Notes: generated from the sequence alone by a model not told the origin. 49,125 nucleotides of DNA from DAOUEH01 sp034430515 (GCA_034430515.1 DAOUEP010000027.1:1-49125), one strand, 5' to 3'. Positions 21,677 to 31,406 are shown, counted from the stretch's first letter. Made by a program: numbers and translations.

Positions 21677-23461
21677 TTGCTCAGAACCCATTCCTGCGGC
21701 GAGCTGCGTAAGGAGCATGCGGGCACCCGGGTGACCCTGGCCGGCTGGGTCAACCGCCGCCGTGACCACGGCGGCCTTATTTTTATCGACCTGCGCGACC
21801 GCGAGGGACTGGTGCAGGCGGTCTTCAACCCGGAGACGGCCGGCGACTGCCTGAAAACCGCCGAGGAGATGCGCAACGAGTACGTGGTCAAGCTCACCGG
21901 CGAGGTGGCGGCCCGCCCGGCGGGCACCGAGAACGCAAAGATGCCCACCGGCGAAATCGAGGTCATCGTGAGCGGGGCCGAGATACTCAACACCTCGCTG
22001 ACGCCGCCCTTTTACATCAACGAGGAAGTCGAGGTGGATGAGAACCTGCGCCTCAAGTACCGCTACCTTGACCTGCGCCGCCCCCGCATGAAAGAGAACC
22101 TGATGCTGCGCCACCGCATCATCCGGTTTATGCGCGACTTTCTGGACGCCCGCGGCTTCGTGGAAGTGGAGACGCCCGTCCTCATCAAGAGCACCCCGGA
22201 GGGGGCGCGCGACTACCTGGTGCCCTCGCGCCTGCACCCCGGCGAGTTCTACGCCCTGCCGCAGTCGCCGCAGCAGCTCAAGCAGCTCCTCATGGTGGCC
22301 GGGCTGGAGAAGTACTACCAGATTGCCCGCTGCTTCCGCGACGAGGACAGCCGCGCCGACCGCCAGCCGGAGTTCACCCAGCTAGACATCGAAATGAGCT
22401 TTGTTGACGAGGAGGACGTCCTCGGCCTGCTGGAGGAGATGTTCGCCGCGATGATACCGGCCCTCAAGCCGGAGAAGCGCATGATGCTTCCCTTCCCCCG
22501 CCTGACCTACGCCGAGGCGATGCGCCGCTTCGGCACCGACAAGCCCGACCTGCGCTACGGGATGGAAATCCAGGACCTCTCCGGCGTCGCCAGCGGCACC
22601 GAATTCGCCGTTTTCAACCGGGCGCTGGAATCTGGCGGCTGCGTCAGGGGTATCGCCGTCCCCGGCTGCGCCGGCTACTCGCGCAAGCAGCTGGACGCCC
22701 TCAACGACATGGTACGGGAGATGGGCGGCGGCGGGGTGGTCACCATCGCGCTGACCGCCGGCCTGGAAGACCTCACCGCCGAGACGGTCAAGTCCAACGC
22801 CGCCAAGTTCCTGACGCTGGCGCAAATCAAGGCGCTGGCGCAAAAGCTGGAAGCCAGCCAGGGCGACCTGCTGCTGGTGGTGGCCGGTAATGATGACATG
22901 GTAAGCGAGGCCCTGGGCGGGCTGCGCCGCGAGATGGCCGGGCGGCTCAAACTGGCCGACCCCGACCTGCTCGCCTTCGCCTTCGTGGTGGACTTTCCGC
23001 TGTTCACCAAAGACGCCCGGACGGGGCGGCTGGACGCGGTGCACCACCCCTTCACCATGCCCCGCGTCGAGGACGTGCCGCTGCTGGATACGGCGCCGGA
23101 GAAGGTACTCTCCCAGGCCTACGATTTTATCTGCAACGGCAGCGAGCTTTCCAGCGGCAGCATCCGAATCCACACCGCCGCCATGCAGCGCCGCATCTTT
23201 AACCTGCTGGGCTACAGCGACGCCGAGGTCGAGGCGCGTTTCGGCCACCTGCTGGAGGCCTTTGACTACGGGGCGCCGCCCCACGGCGGCATCGCCCCCG
23301 GCATCGACCGCATCGTCGCGCTGCTGGCCGGCGAGGCGACCATCCGCGAGGTCATCGCCTTCCCCAAGACGCAGAGCGCCCAGGATTTGACCTTCGGCGC
23401 GCCGGCGCCGGTTACCGAGGAGCAGCTTAAAGAGCTGAATATCCGCCGGCGCGACGACTAG
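21677..23461 (+). CDS. aspS: aspartyl-tRNA synthetase
   Basis: 594 aa, bacterial-type class II synthetase. It begins at a TTG with AAGGAG 6 bases upstream. The anticodon-binding OB fold (about 1-105) is followed by class II motifs: motif 2 around ARCFRDEDSRADRQPEFTQLDIE and motif 3 near GGIAPGIDRIVALL. The bacterial GAD insertion lies between (about 290-400). Whether it is discriminating or also charges tRNA-Asn cannot be told here. It is followed by tig after 16 bases. Confidence 0.97.
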   Translation: MLRTHSCGELRKEHAGTRVTLAGWVNRRRDHGGLIFIDLRDREGLVQAVFNPETAGDCLKTAEEMRNEYVVKLTGEVAARPAGTENAKMPTGEIEVIVSGAEILNTSLTPPFYINEEVEVDENLRLKYRYLDLRRPRMKENLMLRHRIIRFMRDFLDARGFVEVETPVLIKSTPEGARDYLVPSRLHPGEFYALPQSPQQLKQLLMVAGLEKYYQIARCFRDEDSRADRQPEFTQLDIEMSFVDEEDVLGLLEEMFAAMIPALKPEKRMMLPFPRLTYAEAMRRFGTDKPDLRYGMEIQDLSGVASGTEFAVFNRALESGGCVRGIAVPGCAGYSRKQLDALNDMVREMGGGGVVTIALTAGLEDLTAETVKSNAAKFLTLAQIKALAQKLEASQGDLLLVVAGNDDMVSEALGGLRREMAGRLKLADPDLLAFAFVVDFPLFTKDARTGRLDAVHHPFTMPRVEDVPLLDTAPEKVLSQAYDFICNGSELSSGSIRIHTAAMQRRIFNLLGYSDAEVEARFGHLLEAFDYGAPPHGGIAPGIDRIVALLAGEATIREVIAFPKTQSAQDLTFGAPAPVTEEQLKELNIRRRDD

Positions 23462-23477
23462 ACCACCGGGAGGAAAC

Positions 23478-24863
23478 TTGAAAGTAACCAGAGAGAAAAT
23501 CGAGAACCGCCAGGCCTATCTCACCGTGGCCATGGAGCCCGCCGAGATGGAAGCGGCCAAGACCGACGCCTACAAGCGCCTGGCGCAGCGGGCCGATATC
23601 CCCGGCTTCCGCAAGGGCAAGGCCCCCCGGGCGGTGGTGGAGCGCCACCTGGGCAAAGACCGCCTCCTCGAAGAGGCCGTCGAGCACCTGCTCCCCCAGG
23701 CCTACGAGCAGGCCGTCAAGGAGGACGCCATCGAGCCGTACGCCCGCCCGGAGGTGGAGATAACCCAGAGCGACCCGCTGGTCTTCAAGGCGGTGGTGCC
23801 GCTGGAGCCTACCGTGGAGCTAGGGGATTATCAATCTATCCGCATGAAGCCGGATAAGGTTGACATAACCAAGGACAAGATAAACGGCGTCCTCGAGGAG
23901 CTGCGCCACCAGCACGCCACCTGGGAGCCGGTGGAGCGGGCGCTGGCCTATGATGATTTAGCCGTCATCGATATCGACGCCACCGCCGACGACAAGCCCC
24001 TCATCAAGCGCCTCGACGTGCAGTACCAGGCGCTCCAGGACGCCACCACGCCGGTGCCGGGCTTCGTGGAACAGATTATCGGCATGAAGAAGGACGAGGC
24101 AAAAGAATTCAACCTCACCTTCCCGGCGGAATACCCCTCCGGCCCCGACCTGGCCGGCAAGGAGGCCCATTTCAAGGTAAAGCTCACCGAGATTAAAGAA
24201 GAAAAGCTGCCGCCCCTGGACGATAACCTGGCGGTGCAGGTAGGGGCGGAGTTCACCACGCTGGAACGCCTCCGCGAGGAGGTGGTTAAGAGCCTCCAGG
24301 TGCGCGGCGAGGAAAACGCCCGCATGGACCTGGAGGAGCGGGTTATCAACGCCGTTATCGACCAGTCGCAAGTTGAATACCCGCCGGTGCTGGTGGCGAT
24401 GGAGACCGAGCGCATCCTGAGCGAGCAGGAGCGGCGGCTCCAGCAGTCGGGGAAGGGGATGGACGACTATTTAAAGAGCCTCAACAAGACCGCCGAGCAG
24501 CTCCAGGAGGGCATCAAGCCGGTGGCCGCCAAGAACGTGGCCGCCTCGCTGGTGCTGAGCAAGGTGGCCGAGGCGGAGAAAATAGAGGTCAGCGACGAGG
24601 ACGTCCTCAACGGCATCCGCAACATGGCCCGGGGCGTCGCCGAGGACAAGCGCGAGGACATGGTCAAAATGCTGGATACGCCGCAGACCCGCCAGTCGCT
24701 CACCTCGTCCCTCAAGACGCGCAAGACCATTGAGCGGCTCACCGAGATAGCCCGCGGCCCGGCCAGGAAAACCAAGCCAGCCACCGGGGGCAAGACCGCC
24801 AAGCCCAAGGCGGCCAAACCCCGTAAGACTACCAAGAAGGAGACCAAGGAGGAGGAGAAATGA
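23478..24863 (+). CDS. tig: trigger factor chaperone
   Basis: 461 aa, TTG start with GGGAGG upstream. The ribosome-binding signature GFRKGKAP is at 43-50, a central PPIase-type domain covers about 155-245 and the C-terminal chaperone arm follows. The last 40 residues are a Lys/Ala/Thr-rich tail (KPKAAKPRKTTKKE), longer than in most trigger factors. Its stop overlaps the clpP start by 4 bases; a tig-clpP pair is a common bacterial order. Confidence 0.96.
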   Translation: MKVTREKIENRQAYLTVAMEPAEMEAAKTDAYKRLAQRADIPGFRKGKAPRAVVERHLGKDRLLEEAVEHLLPQAYEQAVKEDAIEPYARPEVEITQSDPLVFKAVVPLEPTVELGDYQSIRMKPDKVDITKDKINGVLEELRHQHATWEPVERALAYDDLAVIDIDATADDKPLIKRLDVQYQALQDATTPVPGFVEQIIGMKKDEAKEFNLTFPAEYPSGPDLAGKEAHFKVKLTEIKEEKLPPLDDNLAVQVGAEFTTLERLREEVVKSLQVRGEENARMDLEERVINAVIDQSQVEYPPVLVAMETERILSEQERRLQQSGKGMDDYLKSLNKTAEQLQEGIKPVAAKNVAASLVLSKVAEAEKIEVSDEDVLNGIRNMARGVAEDKREDMVKMLDTPQTRQSLTSSLKTRKTIERLTEIARGPARKTKPATGGKTAKPKAAKPRKTTKKETKEEEK

Positions 24864-25486
24864 ATATAAATCCTACTAACGTCATACCGATGGTCATCGA
24901 GAGCGGCACCCGGGGCGAGCGCGCCTTTGATATCTACTCGCTCTTGCTCCGCGAGCGCATCGTCATGCTGGGCACGCCCATCAACGACCAGGTGGCCAAC
25001 GTTATCATCGCCCAGCTGCTCTACCTGGAGCGCGAAGACCCGGACAAGGACATCTCGCTCTACATCCACTCGCCCGGCGGCGTCATCAGCGCCGGTCTGG
25101 CTATCTACGACACGATGCAGCTCATCCGCCCCGCCGTAAGCACCATCTGCGTGGGTCTGGCGGCCAGCATGGGCACGGTGCTCCTCTGCGCCGGCGCCAA
25201 GGGCAAGCGCTACGCCTTGCCCAACGCCACCATCCACATGCATCAAGCCATGGGCGGCGCCCAGGGGCAGGCCTCCGATATCGTCATCGCCGCCCGCGAG
25301 ATAACGCGCCAGCAGGACACCATCAAGGACATCATCGTCAAGCATACCGGCCAGCCGCTGGACAAGGTCACCCACGATACCGACCGCGACTTCTACCTGA
25401 ACCCGGTGCAGGCGGTGGAGTACGGCATCGTCGACGAGGTGCTCCACAAGCCCGCCGAGGATAAGGAAAAGAAAGAGAAGAAATAA
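24860..25486 (+). CDS. clpP: ATP-dependent Clp protease proteolytic subunit
   Basis: 208 aa. The catalytic triad is S103 (GLAASMG), H128 (HMHQAMGG) and an Asp around 177 (DTDRDFYL region). The N-terminus MVIESGTRGERAFDIYS is typical. The usual third gene, clpX, is absent; a repeat element and dprA follow instead. A weak hairpin AAGCCC/GGGCTT starts at the stop codon. Confidence 0.97.
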   Translation: MNINPTNVIPMVIESGTRGERAFDIYSLLLRERIVMLGTPINDQVANVIIAQLLYLEREDPDKDISLYIHSPGGVISAGLAIYDTMQLIRPAVSTICVGLAASMGTVLLCAGAKGKRYALPNATIHMHQAMGGAQGQASDIVIAAREITRQQDTIKDIIVKHTGQPLDKVTHDTDRDFYLNPVQAVEYGIVDEVLHKPAEDKEKKEKK

Positions 25487-25566
25487 GCCCGGTTTCTGCG
25501 GGGCTTAATCTCTAAGGGGTTCAAGGGGGACTCTCACCTCCCCCTTGCCCCCCCCGCCCGGAGATT

Positions 25567-25835
25567 TTTTATCCCACCCGGCCCGCCCGTTGGCATTCCG
25601 CCACTACTCACTGGTGTTTCCCCGTCCCGCCCCGGGAAAATCCTCCTTTAGTCCCCCTTTGCAAAGGGGGACAAACGTATGGGTTGCCGGCGGTGATTCT
25701 AAAGGAAAGTGGTATCGTCTCCCTTTCGTAAAGGGAGACGGAGAGGGATTTTGGTGGGGTAGGGGAAACTAAGAGATAAGCGGCGGATGCCGCGAGGGTG
25801 GCCAGGGTGGGAATAGATAACACCGATAGGGTGGG
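25567..25835 (+). repeat. dispersed modular repeat, copy D (full length, with terminal inverted repeats)
   Basis: Occupies most of the 461-base gap between clpP and dprA. The left end TTATCCCACCCGGCC mirrors the right end GGCCAGGGTGGGAATA. The inner cassette (25637-25752) holds a perfect 22-base palindrome (25651-25672) and a near-perfect one (25716-25740). Then come the GCGGCGGATGCCGC module and the core (25805-25819). It looks like a non-coding MITE; no transposase is present. The stretch 25836-25908 shows nothing else. Confidence 0.85.
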
Positions 25836-25908
25836 GCAAAGAGGTGTGAGGTAAGTTATTGCCTCCATTCTAAAGACAATTTAGCACTAAAGTACCACCC
25901 CGACCAAA

Positions 25909-25937
25909 TTGTCATCGCCATACCCCTGTGCTAGAAT
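25909..25937 (+). promoter_or_regulatory. promoter of dprA
   Basis: TTGTCA (25909-25914), exactly 17 bases, TAGAAT (25932-25937) with an extended TGC. The start would be near 25944, about four bases before the TTG start codon. Confidence 0.7.
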
Positions 25938-25947
25938 TAAAACTGCT

Positions 25948-27066
25948 TTGAAAGAGGATACCAAATACCGGGTGGCCTTCAGCCGCATCCCCGGCATCGG
26001 GCGGGTGCGGCTGGGGCAGCTGGAAAAACACTTCGGCGGGCTGGCGGCGGCCTGGCGCGCCCCGGACGCGGAGCTGGCGCGGGCGGGGCTGGACGCCAGC
26101 ACGCAGCGGGCCATCGGGCGCTACCGCGGCGAAATCTCGCCGGACGCCGAGATGGAACAGCTGGCGCGCCTCGACATTAAGGCGCTTACCCCTGACAACG
26201 ACGCCTACCCGGCCCGGCTCAAGGAAATCTACGACTGCCCGCCGGTGCTTTATATGAAAGGCGAGCTCAAGCCGGATGACGACTGGTCCCTGGCCGTAGT
26301 CGGCACGCGGCGGGCCACCGCCTACGGGCGGCAGGTCACCGAGGAACTCGTCACCGACCTGGCGCGCCACCGCATCACCATTGTTAGCGGGCTGGCCCGG
26401 GGCATCGATACCGTCGCCCACCGGAGCGCCCTGGCGGCGGGCGGGCGCACCATCGCCGTCTTCGGCTGCGGGCTGGACATCATCTACCCGGCCGAGAACG
26501 CCAAGCTCGCCCGCGAAATTATGGCGCGCGGCGCCCTCCTCAGCGAGCAGCCCCCCGGCACGCGGCCCCGCCCGGAGAACTTCCCCCGCCGCAACCGCAT
26601 CATGAGCGGGCTGAGCCGGGGCGTGCTGGTGACCGAGGCGCCCGAGGGCAGCGGGGCGCTCTTCACGGCCAACTACGCCGTGGAGCAGAACCGCGAGGTC
26701 TTCGCCGTGCCCGGCAGCATCCTGGCGGCGGGCAGCCGCATGACCAACAAGCTCATCCAGGAGGGGGCCAAGCTGGTGCGCGGCTGCGCCGATATTTTAG
26801 AGGAACTCAACCTGACGGCGGTGGCGCAGCAGATTGAGATGCGGGAGATACTGCCGCCGACGGAGACGGAGGCGCTCCTTATAAAGCAGTTGGGCGCCGA
26901 GCCGGTCCACATCGACGAGGTCTGCCGCGCCGCTAACCTGCCGGCGGCCACGGTCAGCGGGACGCTGGCGATGATGGAGCTTAAAGGGATGGTGCGGCAG
27001 GTGGAGGCGATGAGCTACGTGCTGGTACGCGAGATGCGCCCGGAATATAGAGTGAGAGTTGATTAG
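25948..27066 (+). CDS. dprA: DNA-processing protein DprA/Smf
   Basis: 372 aa from the TTG at 25948, which gives the usual start (KEDTKYRVAFSRIPGIG). DprA loads RecA on incoming single-stranded DNA in transformation. It has an N-terminal helix-hairpin-helix/SAM part, a Rossmann-like domain with VVGTRRATAYGR, SGLARGIDTVAHR and FGCGLDIIYP, and a C-terminal winged-helix DML1-like domain (about 300-365). No ribosome site is seen, and the mRNA appears nearly leaderless. topA follows after 5 bases, a common pairing. Confidence 0.94.
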   Translation: MKEDTKYRVAFSRIPGIGRVRLGQLEKHFGGLAAAWRAPDAELARAGLDASTQRAIGRYRGEISPDAEMEQLARLDIKALTPDNDAYPARLKEIYDCPPVLYMKGELKPDDDWSLAVVGTRRATAYGRQVTEELVTDLARHRITIVSGLARGIDTVAHRSALAAGGRTIAVFGCGLDIIYPAENAKLAREIMARGALLSEQPPGTRPRPENFPRRNRIMSGLSRGVLVTEAPEGSGALFTANYAVEQNREVFAVPGSILAAGSRMTNKLIQEGAKLVRGCADILEELNLTAVAQQIEMREILPPTETEALLIKQLGAEPVHIDEVCRAANLPAATVSGTLAMMELKGMVRQVEAMSYVLVREMRPEYRVRVD

Positions 27067-27071
27067 ACAAG

Positions 27072-29183
27072 ATGAGTAAGAAACTGGTTATCGTGGAATC
27101 CCCGGCCAAGGCCAGAACGCTGGGCAAGATACTGGGCCGGGGCTACAGCCTCAAGGCGTCGTTGGGGCACGTGCGCGACCTTCCCCGGGGCCAGATGGGG
27201 GTGGATATCGAAAACGGCTTTTCGCCCCGCTACGTGATACCTCGCGTCAAGACCAAGCTCGTCAACGAGCTCAAGCAGGCGGCCAAAGAGGCCAAGGAGA
27301 TTTACCTGGCCACCGACCCCGACCGCGAGGGCGAGGCCATCGCCTGGCACCTGGCCGAGCTTATCCGCAGCGACGACAAACCCTACCACCGCGTCGTCTT
27401 CCGCGAGATTACCGAGGAGGCCGTCCGGAGCGCCTTCGCCAGCCCGCGCGATATCGACATGCAGCTGGTGGACGCCCAGCAGGCGCGCCGCGTCCTGGAT
27501 AGACTGGTCGGCTATAAAATCTCGCCCCTGCTCTGGAGCAAGGTGCGCAAGCGCCTCTCCGCCGGGAGGGTGCAGTCGGTGGCGGTGAAAATCATCGCCG
27601 ACCGCGAGCGCGAGATTACGGCCTTCAAGCCGGTGGAGTACTGGGTCATCGAGGCCGAGCTCCGTCAGCCGAAGGATAGGACCGTCTTCCGCGCCACGCT
27701 CGTCGGGCTCTGCGGCGGCGGCAAGCTGGAGATTCATAACGAAAAAGAGGCGGACAAGATTGAAGCGGCGCTGAAAGACGCCGCCTACGGCGTGCTCAAC
27801 GTCGCCACCAAGAAGGCCGCCCGCCAGCCGGCGCCCCCCTTCACCACCAGCACCTTGCAGCAGGAGGCCTGGCGCAAGCTGAGATTTTCGGCCAAGCAAA
27901 CCATGGCCGTCGCCCAGCAGCTCTACGAGGGCCTGCCCCTGGGCAGCGAGGGCAGCGTCGGCCTGATTACCTACATGCGCACCGACTCCACCCGCATCGC
28001 CGGGTCGGCCATCGCCGAGACGCGCCAGTTCATCGGCGAGAAGTACGGCCCTAAATACCTGCCGCCGCGCCCCCGCGCCTTCACCGCCCGCAGCCGCGGC
28101 GCCCAGGAGGCTCACGAGGCCATCCGCCCCACCCGCACCTACCGCGAGCCGGGCGCCGTCAGGAGTTTCCTCAATAACAACCAGTTCCGCCTCTACGACC
28201 TCATCTGGAAGCGGCTGGTGGCCAGCCAGATGGCGGCGGCCCTCTTCAATAACACCACCGTGGACATCGAGGCCAGCGACGGCGACGACTACCTGCTGCG
28301 CACGGCGGCCTCGGTCAATACCTTCCCCGGCTTTATGACCCTCTACAGCGAGGGCAAGGACGAGGAAGAAGACGAGGCCAAAAAGACCCTCCCCGAGCTT
28401 GCCAAAGACGATAAGCTGGATCTCATTGATGTCCACCCCGACCGGCGCTTCACCCAGCCGCCGCCCCGCTATACCGAGGCCACCCTGGTGAAGACCCTGG
28501 AGCAGAACGGCATCGGCCGCCCCTCCACCTACGCCCCCACCATCGCCACCATCCAGGATCGGGAGTACGTCGTCAAGAGCAAGGGCGTATTCCAGCCCAC
28601 CGAGCTGGGTCTGGCCGTCAACGACCTGCTCGTTGAGCACTTTCCGGACATCATCAACGTCAAGTTTACCGCCGATATGGAAAACGAGCTGGACGACATC
28701 GCCAGCGCCGAGCGCGACTGGCCCGGCGTCATCGGCAAATTTTACGCCCCCTTCGACAGGGACTTGCAGAAGGCGCTGGCCACGGCGGAGCGGGTCAAGC
28801 TGGAGGACGAAAAGACCGGCGACGCCTGCCCCAAGTGCGGTAAGCCCCTCATCGTCAAGACGGGCCGCTTCGGCAAGTTCGTCGCCTGCTCCGGCTATCC
28901 GGAATGCCGCTACACGCAATCTTTCCAGGTGAAGACCGGCGTGAAATGCCCCCAGTGCGGCGGCGACCTGGTGCAGCGCATCTCCAAGAAGCGCCGGACC
29001 TTCTACGGCTGCGCCAACTATCCGGAGTGCACCTTCGCCACCAACTTAAAGCCCCTGCCCACCCCCTGCCCCAAGTGCGGCGGCCTGCTTACTCAGCGGG
29101 GGAAGCAGGCTATCTGTAATAAATGTGATTATAAAGGGAAGATACCGCAGGAAGAAAAAGAGGCGGAGAAAACTACGGGATAA
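27072..29183 (+). CDS. topA: DNA topoisomerase I
   Basis: 703 aa, type IA enzyme that relaxes negative supercoils. The Toprim domain starts KKLVIVESPAKARTLGKILG, with acidic residues in TDPDREGEAIAWH. The active-site Tyr lies in GLITYMRTDS. The C-terminus has three four-Cys zinc fingers: CPKCGKPL..CSGYPEC, CPQCGGDL..CANYPEC and a divergent CPKCGGLL..CNKC. Three fingers is the usual number in many bacteria. It is followed by a repeat and a xer gene. Confidence 0.97.
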   Translation: MSKKLVIVESPAKARTLGKILGRGYSLKASLGHVRDLPRGQMGVDIENGFSPRYVIPRVKTKLVNELKQAAKEAKEIYLATDPDREGEAIAWHLAELIRSDDKPYHRVVFREITEEAVRSAFASPRDIDMQLVDAQQARRVLDRLVGYKISPLLWSKVRKRLSAGRVQSVAVKIIADREREITAFKPVEYWVIEAELRQPKDRTVFRATLVGLCGGGKLEIHNEKEADKIEAALKDAAYGVLNVATKKAARQPAPPFTTSTLQQEAWRKLRFSAKQTMAVAQQLYEGLPLGSEGSVGLITYMRTDSTRIAGSAIAETRQFIGEKYGPKYLPPRPRAFTARSRGAQEAHEAIRPTRTYREPGAVRSFLNNNQFRLYDLIWKRLVASQMAAALFNNTTVDIEASDGDDYLLRTAASVNTFPGFMTLYSEGKDEEEDEAKKTLPELAKDDKLDLIDVHPDRRFTQPPPRYTEATLVKTLEQNGIGRPSTYAPTIATIQDREYVVKSKGVFQPTELGLAVNDLLVEHFPDIINVKFTADMENELDDIASAERDWPGVIGKFYAPFDRDLQKALATAERVKLEDEKTGDACPKCGKPLIVKTGRFGKFVACSGYPECRYTQSFQVKTGVKCPQCGGDLVQRISKKRRTFYGCANYPECTFATNLKPLPTPCPKCGGLLTQRGKQAICNKCDYKGKIPQEEKEAEKTTG

Positions 29184-29272
29184 GCCGTTGATGATGCAGG
29201 GCGGTTCACCCGCCGAAGCTTTAGCGTAGGCAGGCCGGGTGGGAATAGATAACATGGATGGGGCGGGGTGGT
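29181..29272 (+). repeat. dispersed modular repeat, copy E (short form)
   Basis: Starts in the topA stop region with a diverged TAAGCCGTTGATGATGC module, then CACCCGCCGAAGCTTTAGCG (module 3), then the core at 29237-29251. It ends at the start region of the xer gene, so the element abuts genes on both sides. Confidence 0.7.
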
Positions 29273-29276
29273 TATC

Positions 29277-30233
29277 ATGGAAGATGATTGGGACAAATAT
29301 ATAAAGCTGTTTCTTGATTATCTTAAGGCGGAACGCAACGCGTCTCCGTACACCATGCGCAATTACCTGATATCACTCGGTGCGTTTGAGAGCTTCTGCA
29401 AAAAGGATAATACCTACACGCCTAAAAAGGTTGAAAAACCATTAGTACGCAGTTTTCTCAACCATCTCAATGAAACGGGAATTGCCCGTTCCAGCATCGC
29501 CCGTAATATGTCAGCGATACGCTCTTTCTTTAGGTATCTGCAGAGAGAAGAAATCGTGCCCAAGAACCCTGCAGCCAATATCACATCGCCCAAGCTAGAC
29601 CGCCGTTTACCCTCCTTTCTTACCAGGGAAGAGGTCAAGCATATTGTAGAATCACCAGGTTTGCCCAAACAACCTAATAAGATGTCATATCCGGTATTAC
29701 TACGCGATATTAGCTTGCTAGAATTACTTTACGCCTCCGGCCTGCGGGTAAGCGAGGTTGTCAGTATAGATTTGGAACAGATGAATCTTGACTATAATGA
29801 AATCCGGGTTAAAGGCAAAGGATCAAAAGAGAGAAACGTGTTGATTGGCGAGCCGGCAGCGCGAACCTTGAGGACTTATCTTAAAGAGGCCCGCCCGGTG
29901 CTTGCTGGAGATAAGAAGTCCCGGGCAGTTTTTATTACCAGCTACCAGGATGAAGACGGTATCCAGTCCGGCGAGCGTCTGACCGTGCGCCGGGTTCAGA
30001 AAATCATCAAGAAGTATTCTAGGGACATAGGTAAAAGGGTGCACCCGCATATCCTCCGCCACACCTTCGCCACCCACCTCCTCGACGGCGGCGCCGACCT
30101 CAAGGTGGTGCAGGAGCTTTTAGGCCACGCCGACCTGGCCTCGACGCAGATTTACACCCACGTCAGCCAGACTCGCGCCCGCCAGATTTACCTGGCCGCC
30201 CACCCCATGGCCAGGGGCAAGGGAGAAGAATAA
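29277..30233 (+). CDS. tyrosine recombinase, XerC/XerD type, mosaic in base composition
   Basis: 318 aa from the ATG at 29277. It has an N-terminal SAM-like core-binding domain (about 3-90) and a catalytic domain. Catalytic residues are visible: Arg in ASGLRVSEV, Lys in VKGKGSKER, HILRHTFATHLL, His in LLGHADL and Tyr in STQIYTHVS. The expected role is resolving chromosome dimers at dif. By hand count 29281-30060 is about 47% GC but 30061-30180 about 67%, like the neighbours, with a sharp change inside the HxxR motif. The first part may have come by transfer or gene conversion. Confidence 0.92.
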   Translation: MEDDWDKYIKLFLDYLKAERNASPYTMRNYLISLGAFESFCKKDNTYTPKKVEKPLVRSFLNHLNETGIARSSIARNMSAIRSFFRYLQREEIVPKNPAANITSPKLDRRLPSFLTREEVKHIVESPGLPKQPNKMSYPVLLRDISLLELLYASGLRVSEVVSIDLEQMNLDYNEIRVKGKGSKERNVLIGEPAARTLRTYLKEARPVLAGDKKSRAVFITSYQDEDGIQSGERLTVRRVQKIIKKYSRDIGKRVHPHILRHTFATHLLDGGADLKVVQELLGHADLASTQIYTHVSQTRARQIYLAAHPMARGKGEE

Positions 30234-30240
30234 ATAATAT

Positions 30241-30266
30241 GTCATTCCCGCTTTCACGGGAATGAC
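30241..30266. repeat. GTCATTCCCG palindrome
   Basis: Perfect 10-base stem GTCATTCCCG / CGGGAATGAC with a 6-base loop, right after the xer stop codon. It is related to the palindrome at 10.35 kb and may act as a terminator, though no T-run follows. Confidence 0.6.
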
Positions 30267-30317
30267 CGGATATGGTAGATTTAGAAATATATTTCGCTCA
30301 CAACAGGACTAACCGAC

Positions 30318-31406
30318 ATGACTCCCAAACAAAACGATAGACTCATCCGACTGCGCGCCCGCTTCGCCGCAAGTGAAATTGACGCCATGCTCGTCTCGCG
30401 GGCGGAGAACCGGCGCTACCTCTCCGGCTTTCACGGCTCGGCGGGTTTCCTGCTGATAACGGCGGCCAAGGCGGTGCTGGCCACCGATTTCCGCTATACC
30501 GAGCAGGCGCTGGCCCAGGCGCCGGACTTTGAAATTCTGCGCATCGCCAATAACCTGGCCGACTGGTTCCCCGGTCTGGTGGCCGACCTGGGCGTAAAGA
30601 GCCTGGGTTTCGAGGAGGATGACGTCACCTACCACTGCTACCGCCAGCTGACCGACACCCTGGGAAAGAAATCCTCCGCCGCCCGCCTGATTCCCCTGGA
30701 CGGCCTGGTGGAGCAGTTACGTCTGGTAAAAGAGCCGGGGGAAATCGAGCTTATCGCCCGCGCCGCCGCCATTACCGATACGGCTTACGAGGCCGTCGAG
30801 AGCGCCATCCGGCCCGGCGTCTCGGAGCTTGCGATAGCCTGGGAGATGGAGAAGGCCCTCCGCGAGAACGGCAGCCAGGCGCTGCCCTTCGAGATTATCG
30901 TCGCCTCCGGCCCCAACGCGGCTCTGCCCCACGCCCGCCCCTCCGGGCGCATTATCGAAGCGGGCGAGCCGGTCGTCGTCGACATGGGCGCCTGCTACGA
31001 GGGCTACGCCGCCGACCTCAGCCGCACCGTCTGCGCCGGTAATCCGGACGCTACTTACAAAAAGGTCTACCAGACCGTCCTTGACGCCCAGACGGCGGCC
31101 GTGGCTATAATAGCGGAGGGGGTCACCGGCCACCGCGCCGACGCCGCCGCCCGCAACGTTATCACCAGGGCCGGCTACGGCGAGGAGTTCGGGCACTCCC
31201 TGGGGCACGGCGTCGGGCTGGCCGCCCACGAGCTGCCCCGTCTCAGCCCCGGCGCGGAGGAGCCGCTCGGCAACGGCATGGTCTTCACCGTGGAGCCGGG
31301 CATTTACATCTCCGGGTGGGGCGGCGTGCGCATCGAAGACCTGATGACGATGGAAAACGGGAGGGTCAAACCCCTCTCGCAGGCGAGAAAGGCGAGCTAT
31401 GATTAA
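30318..31406 (+). CDS. Xaa-Pro aminopeptidase, M24 family
   Basis: 362 aa. It removes N-terminal residues before proline. The creatinase-like N-domain (about 1-130) is followed by the pita-bread catalytic domain. Metal ligands are recognisable: Asp in VVDMGACYEGYAADLSR (two), His in GHSLGHGVGL, Glu in FTVEPGIYI and Glu in GVRIEDL. The stop overlaps efp by 8 bases. The pairing pepP-efp is common in bacteria, fitting the proline theme of EF-P. Confidence 0.94.
   Translation: MTPKQNDRLIRLRARFAASEIDAMLVSRAENRRYLSGFHGSAGFLLITAAKAVLATDFRYTEQALAQAPDFEILRIANNLADWFPGLVADLGVKSLGFEEDDVTYHCYRQLTDTLGKKSSAARLIPLDGLVEQLRLVKEPGEIELIARAAAITDTAYEAVESAIRPGVSELAIAWEMEKALRENGSQALPFEIIVASGPNAALPHARPSGRIIEAGEPVVVDMGACYEGYAADLSRTVCAGNPDATYKKVYQTVLDAQTAAVAIIAEGVTGHRADAAARNVITRAGYGEEFGHSLGHGVGLAAHELPRLSPGAEEPLGNGMVFTVEPGIYISGWGGVRIEDLMTMENGRVKPLSQARKASYD

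Noticed and set aside
25567..25835. CRISPR array or insertion sequence
   Set aside because: There are no regular direct repeats with spacers, and no transposase frame; the modules are single-copy within each element.
25909..25947. Earlier dprA starts upstream of the TTG
   Set aside because: They lie within or upstream of the -10/-35 boxes and would add residues not seen in DprA proteins.
27063..28919. 618-codon open frame on the minus strand opposite topA, and similar long antisense frames (e.g. 36135-37160 plus, 4710-5948 plus, 10943-12298 plus)
   Set aside because: They mirror the codon phase of clear genes in GC-rich DNA, have low-complexity Gly/Ala/Asp/Val-rich translations and no recognisable domains.
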